Source: Rubellimicrobium arenae (GTDB lineage: Bacteria; Pseudomonadota; Alphaproteobacteria; Rhodobacterales; Rhodobacteraceae). Taken from it: a stretch of DNA of 64,000 bases. The stretch covers positions 248,001 to 312,000 of the forward strand of contig NZ_JAFMST010000007.1 of the NCBI RefSeq assembly GCF_017916275.1, written 5' to 3'. Made by a program: the position numbers and the translations under genes. A model generated the notes under the pieces. It did not search any database, was not told the DNA's origin, and worked only from the letters and a program-made list of their open reading frames with translations. Positions 1 through 8,173 of this stretch are shown here, piece after piece; position 1 is the stretch's first letter, and every line of letters begins with the position of its first letter.

Positions 1-187
1 GCCGGACCTGCCCAACCTCCTGTTCGCCAACGGCTTCTCGGGCCACGGCTTCCAGCAGGCCCCTGCCGTCGGGCGCGGCCTCGCCGAATGGATCATCCAC
101 GGCGGCTGGCGCAGCCTGGACCTGTCGCCGCTGGGCTACGACCGCGTCCTCCGGGGCGAGCCGCTGCGCGAACGCGCCATCATCTGA
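1..187 (+). CDS. FAD-dependent oxidoreductase, C-terminal end (partial)
   Basis: Only the last 61 residues are in the window; reading starts at base 2 and ends at the TGA at 185-187. The visible segment contains GFSGHGFQQAPAVGRGLAE, which is the typical C-terminal FAD-contacting stretch of DAO-type (DadA/sarcosine oxidase/FOXRED1-like) flavoproteins. Such enzymes oxidise an amino or N-methyl amino acid. The stop lies 9 bases before the next gene on the same strand, so the two are probably co-transcribed. The substrate cannot be told from this fragment. Confidence 0.75.
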   Translation, partial: PDLPNLLFANGFSGHGFQQAPAVGRGLAEWIIHGGWRSLDLSPLGYDRVLRGEPLRERAII

Positions 188-196
188 GGGATCGCC

Positions 197-1033
197 ATGC
201 TGAAAAAGATCGTCCTGACCGGAGCCGCAGGCTCCCTCGGCTCCGCCCTCCGGGAGCGGCTGTCGCGGATGTGCGACCAACTCACCTCCGTGGACATCAA
301 GGATGCGCCCGGACCCCTCGCCTCCAACGAGACCTGGGCCGTGGCCGACTGTGCCGAGATGGAGGAGGTCGCGCCGCTGATGGAGGGCGCCGAGATGGTC
401 GTGCATTTCGCCGCCATCCCCGACGAACGCTCCTTCGAGGAGCTGCTCCGCCCCAACTTCATCTCCTCCTACGTCGTCTGGGAGGCCGCCCATCGCGCCG
501 GCGCCCGCCGCGTGGTCTACGCCTCCTCGGTCCATGCCGTCGGGATGCATGAAACCAACGCCGGCATCGACACCGACGCGCCCCACCGCCCCGACACCTT
601 CTACGGCCTGTCCAAATGCTTCACCGAGGACCTCGCCCGCCTCTACTGGGAAAAGCGGGGCCTCGAGGCCGTGTGCCTGCGCATCTTCTCGGCCACCGAG
701 ACGCCGCAGAACACCCGCGCGCTCGGCACCTGGCTGTCGCGTCCCGATCTGGTCCGCATGGTCGAGCGGGCCGTGGATTCGCCCACGACCGGCTTCTGCG
801 TCGTCTACGGCGTCTCGGCCAACGACCGTGCGCCGGTGTCGAACGCCAAGGTCGCGTTCCTGGGCTACCGGCCCCAGGACAACGCCGAGGCTTATGCCGC
901 CGAGATCCTCGCCAAGGCGGGAACGCCCGATCCGCAGAACCCGGCGCAGATGCGGCTCGGCGGGCCGTTCGCGTCCGTCCCGCTGGGCGAAAGCGGGGTC
1001 GCGGGCATCCAGCAGATGACCAAGGGGGCCTGA
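197..1033 (+). CDS. NAD(P)-dependent epimerase/dehydratase, uronate dehydrogenase-like
   Basis: A 278-residue extended short-chain dehydrogenase. The Rossmann motif GAAGSLG lies at residues 9-15 and the catalytic pair is Tyr136/Lys140 in YGLSK. The segments around YASSVHAVG, RPDTFYGLSK and GTWLSRPDL follow the pattern of bacterial uronate dehydrogenase (Udh), which oxidises glucuronate or galacturonate to the aldarolactone with NAD. Length also fits Udh (about 265-275 aa). It follows the FAD oxidoreductase by 9 bases. Family placement is solid; the exact sugar substrate is inferred from memory of the family. Confidence 0.8.
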   Translation: MLKKIVLTGAAGSLGSALRERLSRMCDQLTSVDIKDAPGPLASNETWAVADCAEMEEVAPLMEGAEMVVHFAAIPDERSFEELLRPNFISSYVVWEAAHRAGARRVVYASSVHAVGMHETNAGIDTDAPHRPDTFYGLSKCFTEDLARLYWEKRGLEAVCLRIFSATETPQNTRALGTWLSRPDLVRMVERAVDSPTTGFCVVYGVSANDRAPVSNAKVAFLGYRPQDNAEAYAAEILAKAGTPDPQNPAQMRLGGPFASVPLGESGVAGIQQMTKGA

Positions 1034-1137
1034 CCGCGCCGCGCGGGCCGTCGTTCAGCCGGGCGCCTTCCGGAGGCTGACCCCGGACAGCCGGCGGAGC
1101 GCCCGCGCCTCCGGGCCGATCGGGACCAGGGACCAGC

Positions 1138-2010
1138 ATGGCCGAGATCCTCCGCACGCTCCGCTACGCCGAGATCCTGGGCCGTGACGCCATCGGCCTG
1201 AGCCGCGCCACCCTGTCGCCCGCGCGCCCGCCCGGCCTTCACGACCACGACTTCCACGAAATCCTCTGGGTTCAGAACGGCACCCTGCGGCATCACACGG
1301 CGGCTGGTCGGCGCGACCTGCCCGAAGGGACCCTGCTCTTCCTGCGCCCCGAGCACGCCCATGCGCTCCAGGGCCGGGGCGACGACACGCTGGTCGTGTC
1401 GGTCACCCTGCGGCCGGACCTGGTCGAGGAGTTGGCCCAGCGCCATCCCTCCCTGGCCGGCCGGCTGCTCTGGGGAACGGCGCCGTCCCTCCTGTCGCGC
1501 GACAGCCGCCAGCTGGCCGAGCTGAACCAGGCCGCCCTGCGGCTGGAGCGGAGCGCGCGCGACCCCCTGGCCGCCGAGGCCTTCCTCCTCCCCCTGGTCG
1601 CCGGCCTCCTGGCCGAGGATGTGGCGCTGCCTGCGGGCGCGCCGGACTGGCTGCGGACGGCCTGCCTTGCGGCGCAGACGCCCCGGGTGTTCCGCGACGG
1701 CGCGGCGGGCTTCGTCCGGGCCGCCGGGCGCGCCCACCCCCATGTGAGCCGGACCGCCCAGCGCTACCTCGGCCAGACGCCGACCGACTACGTCAACGCC
1801 CGGCGCATGGCCCATGCGGCGCGGCGGCTGTCCGGGTCGGCGGACCCGCTGCCCGAAATCGCCGCCGAATGCGGGATCGAGAACCTGAGCCACTTCCACC
1901 GCCTCTTCCGCGCGGCGCATGGCATGACCCCGGGCGCCTGGCGGCGCCTGCACCAGCGCGAGGTCACGCAGCCGGGCCTCGCGGCCAAGGACGCCAACGA
2001 GGAGGCCTGA
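1138..2010 (+). CDS. AraC family transcriptional regulator
   Basis: A 290-residue protein with an N-terminal cupin-like sensing domain (HDHDFHEILWV near residue 40, GTLLFLRPEHAHAL near residue 65) and a C-terminal double helix-turn-helix ending in CGIENLSHFHRLFRAAHG, the standard AraC signature. The N-terminal domain probably binds a sugar or related metabolite. It lies between the udh-like gene and deoC, all on the plus strand, so it is a candidate local regulator of either; the ligand is unknown. Confidence 0.88.
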   Translation: MAEILRTLRYAEILGRDAIGLSRATLSPARPPGLHDHDFHEILWVQNGTLRHHTAAGRRDLPEGTLLFLRPEHAHALQGRGDDTLVVSVTLRPDLVEELAQRHPSLAGRLLWGTAPSLLSRDSRQLAELNQAALRLERSARDPLAAEAFLLPLVAGLLAEDVALPAGAPDWLRTACLAAQTPRVFRDGAAGFVRAAGRAHPHVSRTAQRYLGQTPTDYVNARRMAHAARRLSGSADPLPEIAAECGIENLSHFHRLFRAAHGMTPGAWRRLHQREVTQPGLAAKDANEEA

Positions 2011-2073
2011 CGGTCCGAGGTTGCCTGAGCCCCCCTCGCGTGCCACATCTCGGGCAGACAAGGGAGGTCGCCC

Positions 2074-3069
2074 GTGCAGATCGACAGACCCCAGAGCCAC
2101 GGCCTCGTGGCAGTTCCCCCCCTCCATGAGCCCCGCAACCCGGGGATGCCGCTCGACCTCGACTGGGTCCGGCGCGTGCAGGCCAACACCTCGGCCATCG
2201 AACGGCGCGCCGCCACGCTGCCCGGCCGCCGCAGCGTCAAGAAGGACTGGCAGGCCGCCTGGCTCTGCAAGGCCATCTCGGTGATCGACCTGACGACGCT
2301 GTCGGGCGACGACACCGAAGGCCGCGTGCGCCGCCTGTGCGCCAAGGCCCGGCAGCCGGTCTCGCCCGAGATCCTCGACCGGCTCGGCATGACCGGCCTC
2401 ACCGTCGGCGCGGTCTGCGTCTACCACGACATGGTGCCCGCCGCCGTCGCCGCGCTGCGCGGAACGAACATCCCCGTCGCCGCCGTCTCGACCGGCTTCC
2501 CGGCGGGCCTGTCGCCCTTTCATCTCCGCATCGCCGAGATCGGGGAAAGCGTCGCCGCGGGCGCCCGGGAGATCGACATCGTGATCTCGCGCCGCCACGT
2601 CCTGACGGGGAACTGGCAGGCGCTCCATGACGAGATGCGCGAGATGCGGGCCGCCTGCGGCGAGGCCCATGTGAAGGCGATCCTCGCCACCGGCGAGCTC
2701 GGGACCCTGCGCAACGTCGCGCGCGCGTCGTTGGTCTGCATGATGGGCGGCGCGGATTTCATCAAGACCTCGACCGGCAAGGAAAGCGTCAACGCCACCC
2801 TGCCCGTCACGCTGACCATGCTTCGCGCGATCCGGGACTACCATGACGCGACCGGCATCCGCATCGGCTACAAGCCCGCGGGCGGCATCAGCAAGGCCAA
2901 GGACGCGCTCAACTACCTCGCGCTCATCAAGGACGAGCTCGGGGACCGCTGGCTCCAGCCCGACCTGTTCCGCTTCGGGGCGTCCAGCCTCCTGGGCGAC
3001 ATCGAGCGGCAGCTCGAGCATCACCTGACCGGCGCCTATTCCGCCTCGTGGCGGCACGCGCTGGCCTGA
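2074..3069 (+). CDS. deoC: Deoxyribose-phosphate aldolase
   Basis: Cytoplasmic class I aldolase that cleaves 2-deoxyribose 5-phosphate to acetaldehyde and glyceraldehyde 3-phosphate. The protein has 331 residues, with the Schiff-base motif IKTSTGK placing the catalytic lysine at residue 231, and a C-terminal GYKPAGGISKAKDAL segment that carries the second active-site lysine. It is longer at the N-terminus than E. coli DeoC (259 aa), as is usual for the eukaryotic-like/alphaproteobacterial form. The start is a GTG with a GGGAGG ribosome site 9-10 bases upstream. The aldehyde dehydrogenase just downstream could consume the acetaldehyde. Confidence 0.93.
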   Translation: MQIDRPQSHGLVAVPPLHEPRNPGMPLDLDWVRRVQANTSAIERRAATLPGRRSVKKDWQAAWLCKAISVIDLTTLSGDDTEGRVRRLCAKARQPVSPEILDRLGMTGLTVGAVCVYHDMVPAAVAALRGTNIPVAAVSTGFPAGLSPFHLRIAEIGESVAAGAREIDIVISRRHVLTGNWQALHDEMREMRAACGEAHVKAILATGELGTLRNVARASLVCMMGGADFIKTSTGKESVNATLPVTLTMLRAIRDYHDATGIRIGYKPAGGISKAKDALNYLALIKDELGDRWLQPDLFRFGASSLLGDIERQLEHHLTGAYSASWRHALA

Positions 3070-3178
3070 CCAAACCGTCAATGCACCGCGCGGTGGTCCA
3101 AGGTTTCGTCAAGGATTGCGCGGCAGAGTTGGGGGCATCGCCACGCCCCCGCCAGGGCCCGACCCAAAGGGGGGAACC

Positions 3179-5515
3179 ATGAGCATCAAGGAAATCTTCG
3201 ACACGATGGAGTATGGCCCCGCCCCGGAGAGCGCCTCCGAGGCGCTGGCCTGGATCGGCGCCCATGGCGGCCGCTTCGGCGGCTTCATCGACGGGTCGTT
3301 CACCGAACCGGGCGAGACCTTCCCGACCAGGAACCCCGCCACTGGCGAGACGCTGGCCGCCATTACGCAGGCCACGCAAGCCGACGTGGACCGCGCCGTG
3401 GCCGCCGCCCGCGCCGCGCAGCCGGGCTGGGCGGCCCTGGGCGGGCATGACCGCGCCCGGGTCCTTTATGCCATCGCCCGTATCCTGCAGAAGCAGTCGC
3501 GCCTGTTCGCGGTTCTCGAGACGCTCGACAACGGCAAGCCCATCCGGGAAAGCCGCGACATCGACATCCCCCTCGCGCAGCGCCACTTCTATCACCACGC
3601 GGGCTACGCCGAGCTGATGGAAACGCAGCTGCCCGACCGCGCCCCCCTGGGCGTCTGCGGGCAGGTGATCCCCTGGAACTTCCCGCTGCTGATGCTGGCC
3701 TGGAAGGTCGCCCCGGCGCTGGCCATGGGCAACACCGTCGTCCTCAAGCCCGCCGAGTACACCTCGCTGACGGCGCTTCTGTTCGCCGACCTCTGCCGCC
3801 AGGCGGGCGTCCCCAAGGGCGTCGTCAACATCGTCACCGGCGACGGCGCGGTGGGCGAGATGCTGGTGAGGTCCGAGGTCGACAAGGTCGCCTTCACCGG
3901 CTCCACAGCCGTCGGCCGCCGCATCCGCGAGGCCACCGCCGGGACGGGCAAGTCGCTGACCCTGGAGCTGGGCGGCAAGTCCCCCTACATCGTCTTCGAC
4001 GACGCCGACCTCGACTCGGCCGTCGAGGGGCTGGTGGACGCGATCTGGTTCAACCAGGGCCAGGTCTGCTGCGCGGGCTCGCGCCTGCTGGTGCAGGAAG
4101 GCGTCGCGACGGCCTTCACCCGCAAGCTCAAGTCCCGGATGGACCGGCTGCGGATCGGAGACCCGCTCGACAAGGTCATCGACATCGGCGCCATCGTCGA
4201 CCCGGTGCAGCTGGCCACCATCACCCGCCTCGTGGACGCCAACACCGAAGGGGAGCGTTACGTCGCCCCCTGTCCGCTTCCGGCCACGGGCTCCTTCTAC
4301 CCGCCGACGCTGATCTCGGGCCTGTCGCCCGCCGCGCCGCTGATGCAGGAGGAGATCTTCGGCCCGGTGCTGGTCTCCACGACGTTCCGCACGCCCGGCG
4401 AGGCCATCGAGCTGGCGAACAACACGCGCTACGGTCTTGCCGCGACGGTGTGGACCGAGAACGTGAACCTCGCGCTCGACATCGCGCCCAAGCTGGCGGC
4501 GGGCGTGGTCTGGATCAACGGCACCAACATGTTCGACGCCGCCGCCCCTTTCGGCGGGGTCCGCGAGTCGGGCTTTGGCCGCGAGGGGGGTTGGGAGGGG
4601 CTGGCGGCCTACACCCGGCCCGCCCACGATCCCGGCCGGGCCTTGTCCCCGGTCGAGGCCTTCACCGGTGAAGGGGAGCCCGCCGATCCCCTCGACCGCA
4701 CGCACAAGCTCTACATCGGCGGCAAGCAGGCCCGGCCCGACGGCGGCTATTCCCGCGCGGTCTGGGGACCGTCCGGCGCGCTGCTGGGGCACGCGAGCCT
4801 CGCTAACCGCAAGGACCTAAGGAACGCCGTCGAGGCCGCGAATGCCGCGCGCTCCTGGGGCCGCACGACGGGGCACGCTCGGGCGCAGGTCCTCTATTTC
4901 CTGGCCGAGAACCTGTCGGCCCGCGCCGAGGAATTCGCCCGCCGCATCGACGGGCTCACCGGGCGGGGCGGCGCGGAGGAGGTCGAGGCGTCGCTCCGCA
5001 CCCTGTTCCGCTGGGCGGCCTGGGCCGACAAGGTGGATGGCCGCGCGGCGGGGGCGCCGTTCCGGGGCGTGGCTCTGGCCATGCGGGAGCCGGTGGGCAC
5101 CATCGGCGTCCTGTGCGACGACCGCGCGCCCCTCCTGGGGCTGATCGCGACCCTGGCCCCCGCCATCGCCCTGGGGAACCGGACGGTGCTGGTGGCCTCC
5201 GAGCCCTTCCCGCTCGCCGCGACCGACTTCTATCAGGTGCTGGAGACGTCCGACGTGCCAGGCGGGGTGGTGAACATCCTGACGGGCTCGCACACGGAGC
5301 TGGCGCCGGTGCTCGCCTCGCACCTCGACATCGACGCGGTCTGGAGCTTCTCGTCCCGGCCTCTCGCGTCGGTCATCGAGGCCAAGTCCTCGGGCAACCT
5401 CAAGCGGACCTGGGTGGAGACCCGCTCGCGGGACTGGACCCGCCCCGACGACCGCGCCTTCATCGACGCCGCGACCGAGGTCAAGACAGTCTGGATACCC
5501 TACGGAGAGGGCTGA
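3179..5515 (+). CDS. ALDH16-family two-domain aldehyde dehydrogenase
   Basis: A 778-residue protein made of two aldehyde dehydrogenase domains. The first (about 40-490) is complete: PWNFPLLML NAD-site region, Glu263 in LELGGKSP and catalytic Cys297 in NQGQVCC. The second (about 510-778) retains ALDH folds such as EPVGTIGVL and PGGVVNILTG but is shortened and has no cysteine nucleophile. This architecture is that of ALDH16, known in vertebrates (non-catalytic) and active in bacteria including the Rhodobacteraceae genus Loktanella. The ATG at 3179 has an AAAGGGG ribosome site; an in-frame upstream start at 3116 gives an unlikely Pro/Gly-rich leader. Adjacent to deoC, suggesting a role in oxidising deoxyribose-derived acetaldehyde (inference). 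Confidence 0.9.
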   Translation: MSIKEIFDTMEYGPAPESASEALAWIGAHGGRFGGFIDGSFTEPGETFPTRNPATGETLAAITQATQADVDRAVAAARAAQPGWAALGGHDRARVLYAIARILQKQSRLFAVLETLDNGKPIRESRDIDIPLAQRHFYHHAGYAELMETQLPDRAPLGVCGQVIPWNFPLLMLAWKVAPALAMGNTVVLKPAEYTSLTALLFADLCRQAGVPKGVVNIVTGDGAVGEMLVRSEVDKVAFTGSTAVGRRIREATAGTGKSLTLELGGKSPYIVFDDADLDSAVEGLVDAIWFNQGQVCCAGSRLLVQEGVATAFTRKLKSRMDRLRIGDPLDKVIDIGAIVDPVQLATITRLVDANTEGERYVAPCPLPATGSFYPPTLISGLSPAAPLMQEEIFGPVLVSTTFRTPGEAIELANNTRYGLAATVWTENVNLALDIAPKLAAGVVWINGTNMFDAAAPFGGVRESGFGREGGWEGLAAYTRPAHDPGRALSPVEAFTGEGEPADPLDRTHKLYIGGKQARPDGGYSRAVWGPSGALLGHASLANRKDLRNAVEAANAARSWGRTTGHARAQVLYFLAENLSARAEEFARRIDGLTGRGGAEEVEASLRTLFRWAAWADKVDGRAAGAPFRGVALAMREPVGTIGVLCDDRAPLLGLIATLAPAIALGNRTVLVASEPFPLAATDFYQVLETSDVPGGVVNILTGSHTELAPVLASHLDIDAVWSFSSRPLASVIEAKSSGNLKRTWVETRSRDWTRPDDRAFIDAATEVKTVWIPYGEG

Positions 5516-5519
5516 GACG

Positions 5520-5544
5520 CCCCCTCCCTTTCGTTTCGAGGGGG
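5520..5544. terminator. Hairpin between convergent genes
   Basis: A 7-bp inverted repeat (CCCCCTC at 5520-5526, GAGGGGG at 5538-5544) with an 11-base loop lies in the 43-base gap between the convergent ALDH16 and DUF1523 genes. There is no clear T-run on either side, so termination is inferred from position. Confidence 0.4.
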
Positions 5545-5558
5545 TGGTCCTGGGCGCC

Positions 5559-6158
5559 CTAGCGCCCGAACCAGCCGCGCCGGGGCCGCTCGGGCTGCCA
5601 GGCGGCGGACATCGGATCGGCCCGGCGGCGGCTCCAGCGGCGGATGCGCGCCCAGATCGCCCAGACCACGGCGATCACCACGATCAGGAAGATGACGTTG
5701 AACCAGGGGATGATCTGGACGTCGCGGCTCGAGGCCGGCTCCATCGACACGGCGTTGGGGAACATCGACAGGAACGGGATGCGCCAGCCGTAGTAGCGCA
5801 CGATCATCCAGCGCGGCGTGTCGCGGGTCGACACGGCGTCCTGCGCCTCGGCCTGGAGGTTGGCGCTGTCGAACTTGAAGTAGGTCGGGAAGCCGAAGCC
5901 CGTATCCTCGTTGCGGAACACCAGGGGGCCGCCATCGCGCTTGGTCGTGTTGATGAAGAACACGTCGGTCACGATCTGGCCCTGGGCGTTGGCCGTGGCC
6001 TCGTTGAAGGAGCGGAAGCCGCGCACCTCGTCCGGAGAGACGATCCGGTTCTCGGTGGAGGTGACATAGACCACCGCATGCTTGGGCAGGACATAGTGGA
6101 GGAACGTGCCCACAAGGACCAGAACCACCAGCCCGACAACCCATTTCACGACGCGCAT
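5559..6158 (-). CDS. DUF1523 family membrane protein
   Basis: A 199-residue protein with an N-terminal membrane helix (VVGLVVLVLVGTFLHYVL), a periplasmic domain of about 135 residues with FFINTTKRDGGPLVFRNEDTG, a second helix near residues 155-175 (FNVIFLIVVIAVVWAIW) and a basic cytoplasmic tail. The sequence fits DUF1523, a family I know from Rhodobacterales without an assigned function. The ATG at 6158 is preferred over an upstream start at 6191 because it begins directly before the first helix. It is the last gene of the seven-gene minus-strand operon, 13 bases after the 87-aa gene. Confidence 0.8.
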   Translation of the reverse strand: MRVVKWVVGLVVLVLVGTFLHYVLPKHAVVYVTSTENRIVSPDEVRGFRSFNEATANAQGQIVTDVFFINTTKRDGGPLVFRNEDTGFGFPTYFKFDSANLQAEAQDAVSTRDTPRWMIVRYYGWRIPFLSMFPNAVSMEPASSRDVQIIPWFNVIFLIVVIAVVWAIWARIRRWSRRRADPMSAAWQPERPRRGWFGR

Positions 6159-6171
6159 CGACTCTTCCTTC

Positions 6172-6435
6172 TTACGACACGTTGAGCACATAGAGCAGGA
6201 CCAGCAGGCCCGCCATGGGCCCGACGATCACCAGCCACAGCAGCCGCTTGCGCAGGGAGTGGTCGTAGGCGGCCATGCCCTCGTCCACGAAGATGTCCTC
6301 GTCCACGAGCTGGTCGCCGTTCCTCCATTCCCGGGACAGCCGCCGTCGCTCGCGCAGGCGCAGCCAGACCGACAGGACGGCATAGAGCACGACCAGGAAC
6401 AGGGCGAAAAGGACCAGCGGGCGGAGGAATGCCAT
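6172..6435 (-). CDS. Small two-helix membrane protein in AAA+ operon
   Basis: An 87-residue protein with hydrophobic segments at about residues 6-26 (VLFALFLVVLYAVLSVWL) and 66-86 (LLWLVIVGPMAGLLVLLYVL), joined by a charged loop that includes EWRNGDQLVDEDIFVDEGM. The helix layout suggests both termini on the same side of the membrane. Its ATG shares one base with the stop of the 471-aa gene (TGATG), a sign of translational coupling. I do not recognise a named family; the coupling and the conserved-looking acidic loop argue that it is real. Confidence 0.75.
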   Translation of the reverse strand: MAFLRPLVLFALFLVVLYAVLSVWLRLRERRRLSREWRNGDQLVDEDIFVDEGMAAYDHSLRKRLLWLVIVGPMAGLLVLLYVLNVS

Positions 6436-7850
6436 CAGCGTCGCCTCACCGCCCCCCAGGGTCCGACACGGTCGACCAGGTCGCGCGGTTCGCCGGCCGG
6501 CGCCGGCCGGGGCTCGGCGGGGCGGCCCCAGGGACCGGCGGTGGGAACGACGGGCTCCTCCATCGGCGCGTCCGGCCCGAACAGCGCCTCGCGCGTGCCG
6601 GCCTTGTCGACCATGTATTCCTGCGCCAGCGCGTCGGCGACATAGGCCTGCTTCCCCTCGGGCCAGCCCCGATACAGGCGGTAGAACGCTTCCTTGTGGC
6701 AGATGAAGAGCTGCCTCACGTCCAGCGGGGCCAGTTCCGCCAGCAGCATGTTCACGATGTCGGCCACCGGGGTCCGCCGGGCCCGCAGGGTATAGAAATA
6801 GGCCGGGTGATCCGAGGTGATGCGCGGCCAGCGGGCGCCCTCCTCGGCCCAGGCGACCAGGGCCGCCAGCCCCTCCCATTCGGGCGGGAGCCGGCCGGCG
6901 TAGCGGCGGGCCAGCGTGCGGAGATCCCGGCGCGTCGTTCCCTCGGCCAGGCGCCCCTCGGCTCCGGCGACATCGGCCACGATGAAGTCCATCTTCTGGC
7001 GCAGGAGGGCCGCCACCTCGGCGCTGCGGCCCGAGACGATGGGCTCCACGAGCTCGTTCCGGGCCAGGAAGCTCGCGATCGCGGTGCGGTCCCCGAGGTC
7101 GAGCACCTCGGGAATGGGAAGCGGCCCGAGATCATCCTTGTCGCCCGCCGCGATCGCGCCTGGCTGGGGCACGGAGCGGAAGACGTACAGGCCGCCGAAA
7201 TGCGAGGTCCAGAAGTCGTCCTGCTCGAAGCTCATGGCCCGGAGCCGGACCGGATTGCGCGTGAGATCCCCGGTGACGCCGGCCAGCTGGATCATCTCGC
7301 CGATCAGCGCGTCGTCCCACCAGGCGTCCGGCTCCGACTTGAAGCGGTCGATCAGCCCGGTGAGCCGTTCCGCCGTGGCGACCGTGCCCTGCGTGGTGTC
7401 GGCCTCCACGGTCACCTTGCGGATGTCGAACAGCCGCGCCGGGGCGTCGGCCGCATAGACCGAGTTCACCAGCTCCCCCGCCACCGCGTCGCGGGCGGTC
7501 AGGGCGAACAGCTCGGCCTCGTTGGCCTCGATGAACTGCCGCAGGATCCCGCGCGAGGTGGAGAACCGCGCATTGAGGAGCGGGGCTTTCTTCTGTTCGG
7601 TGCCGAGCAGGATGAACTGCCGGTTGAAGCCCGGCGGGTTCAGGTAATGATCGTCGCCCAGCTCGTCCCCGATCTCGGGCGAAAAGCCGGAGATGTCGAT
7701 GTGGAAGTCCTGGAGCGCCGTCTCCGTGCCCGTCAGGTGCTTGAGGGCGCGCTTGTAGCGCTCCACCAGCACCGGGCTGTCCACGAGCACGAGGCCGCCG
7801 AACATCAGGCCCTTCTCGATGAGGCGTTTCACCACGTCTCCTTCACCCAA
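6435..7850 (-). CDS. Conserved protein of the AAA+ operon (possibly DUF6638)
   Basis: A 471-residue protein with no signal peptide and no clear membrane helix. I recall a Rhodobacterales family named DUF6638 with this genomic position and size, but this name should be treated as tentative. Visible features are an N-terminal KRLIEKGLMFGGLVLVDSP, a central DDFWTSHFGGLYVFRSVP and a C-terminal proline/glycine-rich tail (about 430-471). No catalytic motif is evident. It overlaps the 114-aa membrane gene by 22 bases upstream and the 87-aa gene by one base downstream, so all three are expected to be made together. Confidence 0.8.
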   Translation of the reverse strand: MGEGDVVKRLIEKGLMFGGLVLVDSPVLVERYKRALKHLTGTETALQDFHIDISGFSPEIGDELGDDHYLNPPGFNRQFILLGTEQKKAPLLNARFSTSRGILRQFIEANEAELFALTARDAVAGELVNSVYAADAPARLFDIRKVTVEADTTQGTVATAERLTGLIDRFKSEPDAWWDDALIGEMIQLAGVTGDLTRNPVRLRAMSFEQDDFWTSHFGGLYVFRSVPQPGAIAAGDKDDLGPLPIPEVLDLGDRTAIASFLARNELVEPIVSGRSAEVAALLRQKMDFIVADVAGAEGRLAEGTTRRDLRTLARRYAGRLPPEWEGLAALVAWAEEGARWPRITSDHPAYFYTLRARRTPVADIVNMLLAELAPLDVRQLFICHKEAFYRLYRGWPEGKQAYVADALAQEYMVDKAGTREALFGPDAPMEEPVVPTAGPWGRPAEPRPAPAGEPRDLVDRVGPWGAVRRR

Positions 7851-8173
7851 TGCTTCGGCAGGCTCGCGACCGAGAGTATCATGATCGGCGCCCAGAGCAG
7901 CGCGGAGAGAAGGCCCAGCCGCAGGAAGTGGGCAAGACCCGCCGCGAGCCCCGGCTGGAACAGCGCCGCGACAGGCGCCCCCTGCCAGGCGTAGAGAAGC
8001 AGGAAGAACACCGCCGCGACCACGAGAAGGAGCAGCGTCGAGACGAAGGCCAGGACCAGCAGGGGCCGCACGCCTTCGGGCCAGACGCGGCCAAGAAGGC
8101 GCGGCACCATCCAGCCCAGCGCGGCCAGGACCAGCGCGGGGAGCAGGAGGCCCGAGGAGAACTCCCGGATCAC
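7829..8173 (-). CDS. Small membrane protein in AAA+ operon (GTG start)
   Basis: A 114-residue, very hydrophobic protein with three likely membrane helices: about residues 8-26, 38-62 and 80-103. It starts at a GTG that overlaps the AAA+ ATPase stop in a GTGA arrangement (8170-8173). Family unrecognised. The strict overlap on both sides (4 bases upstream, 22 bases downstream), together with a membrane topology like its operon mates, supports a real gene. Confidence 0.7.
   Translation of the reverse strand: MIREFSSGLLLPALVLAALGWMVPRLLGRVWPEGVRPLLVLAFVSTLLLLVVAAVFFLLLYAWQGAPVAALFQPGLAAGLAHFLRLGLLSALLWAPIMILSVASLPKHWVKETW

Noticed and set aside
3116-3178. Upstream in-frame start for ALDH16
   Set aside because: Would add 21 Gly/Pro-rich residues before a well-placed ATG with a ribosome site.
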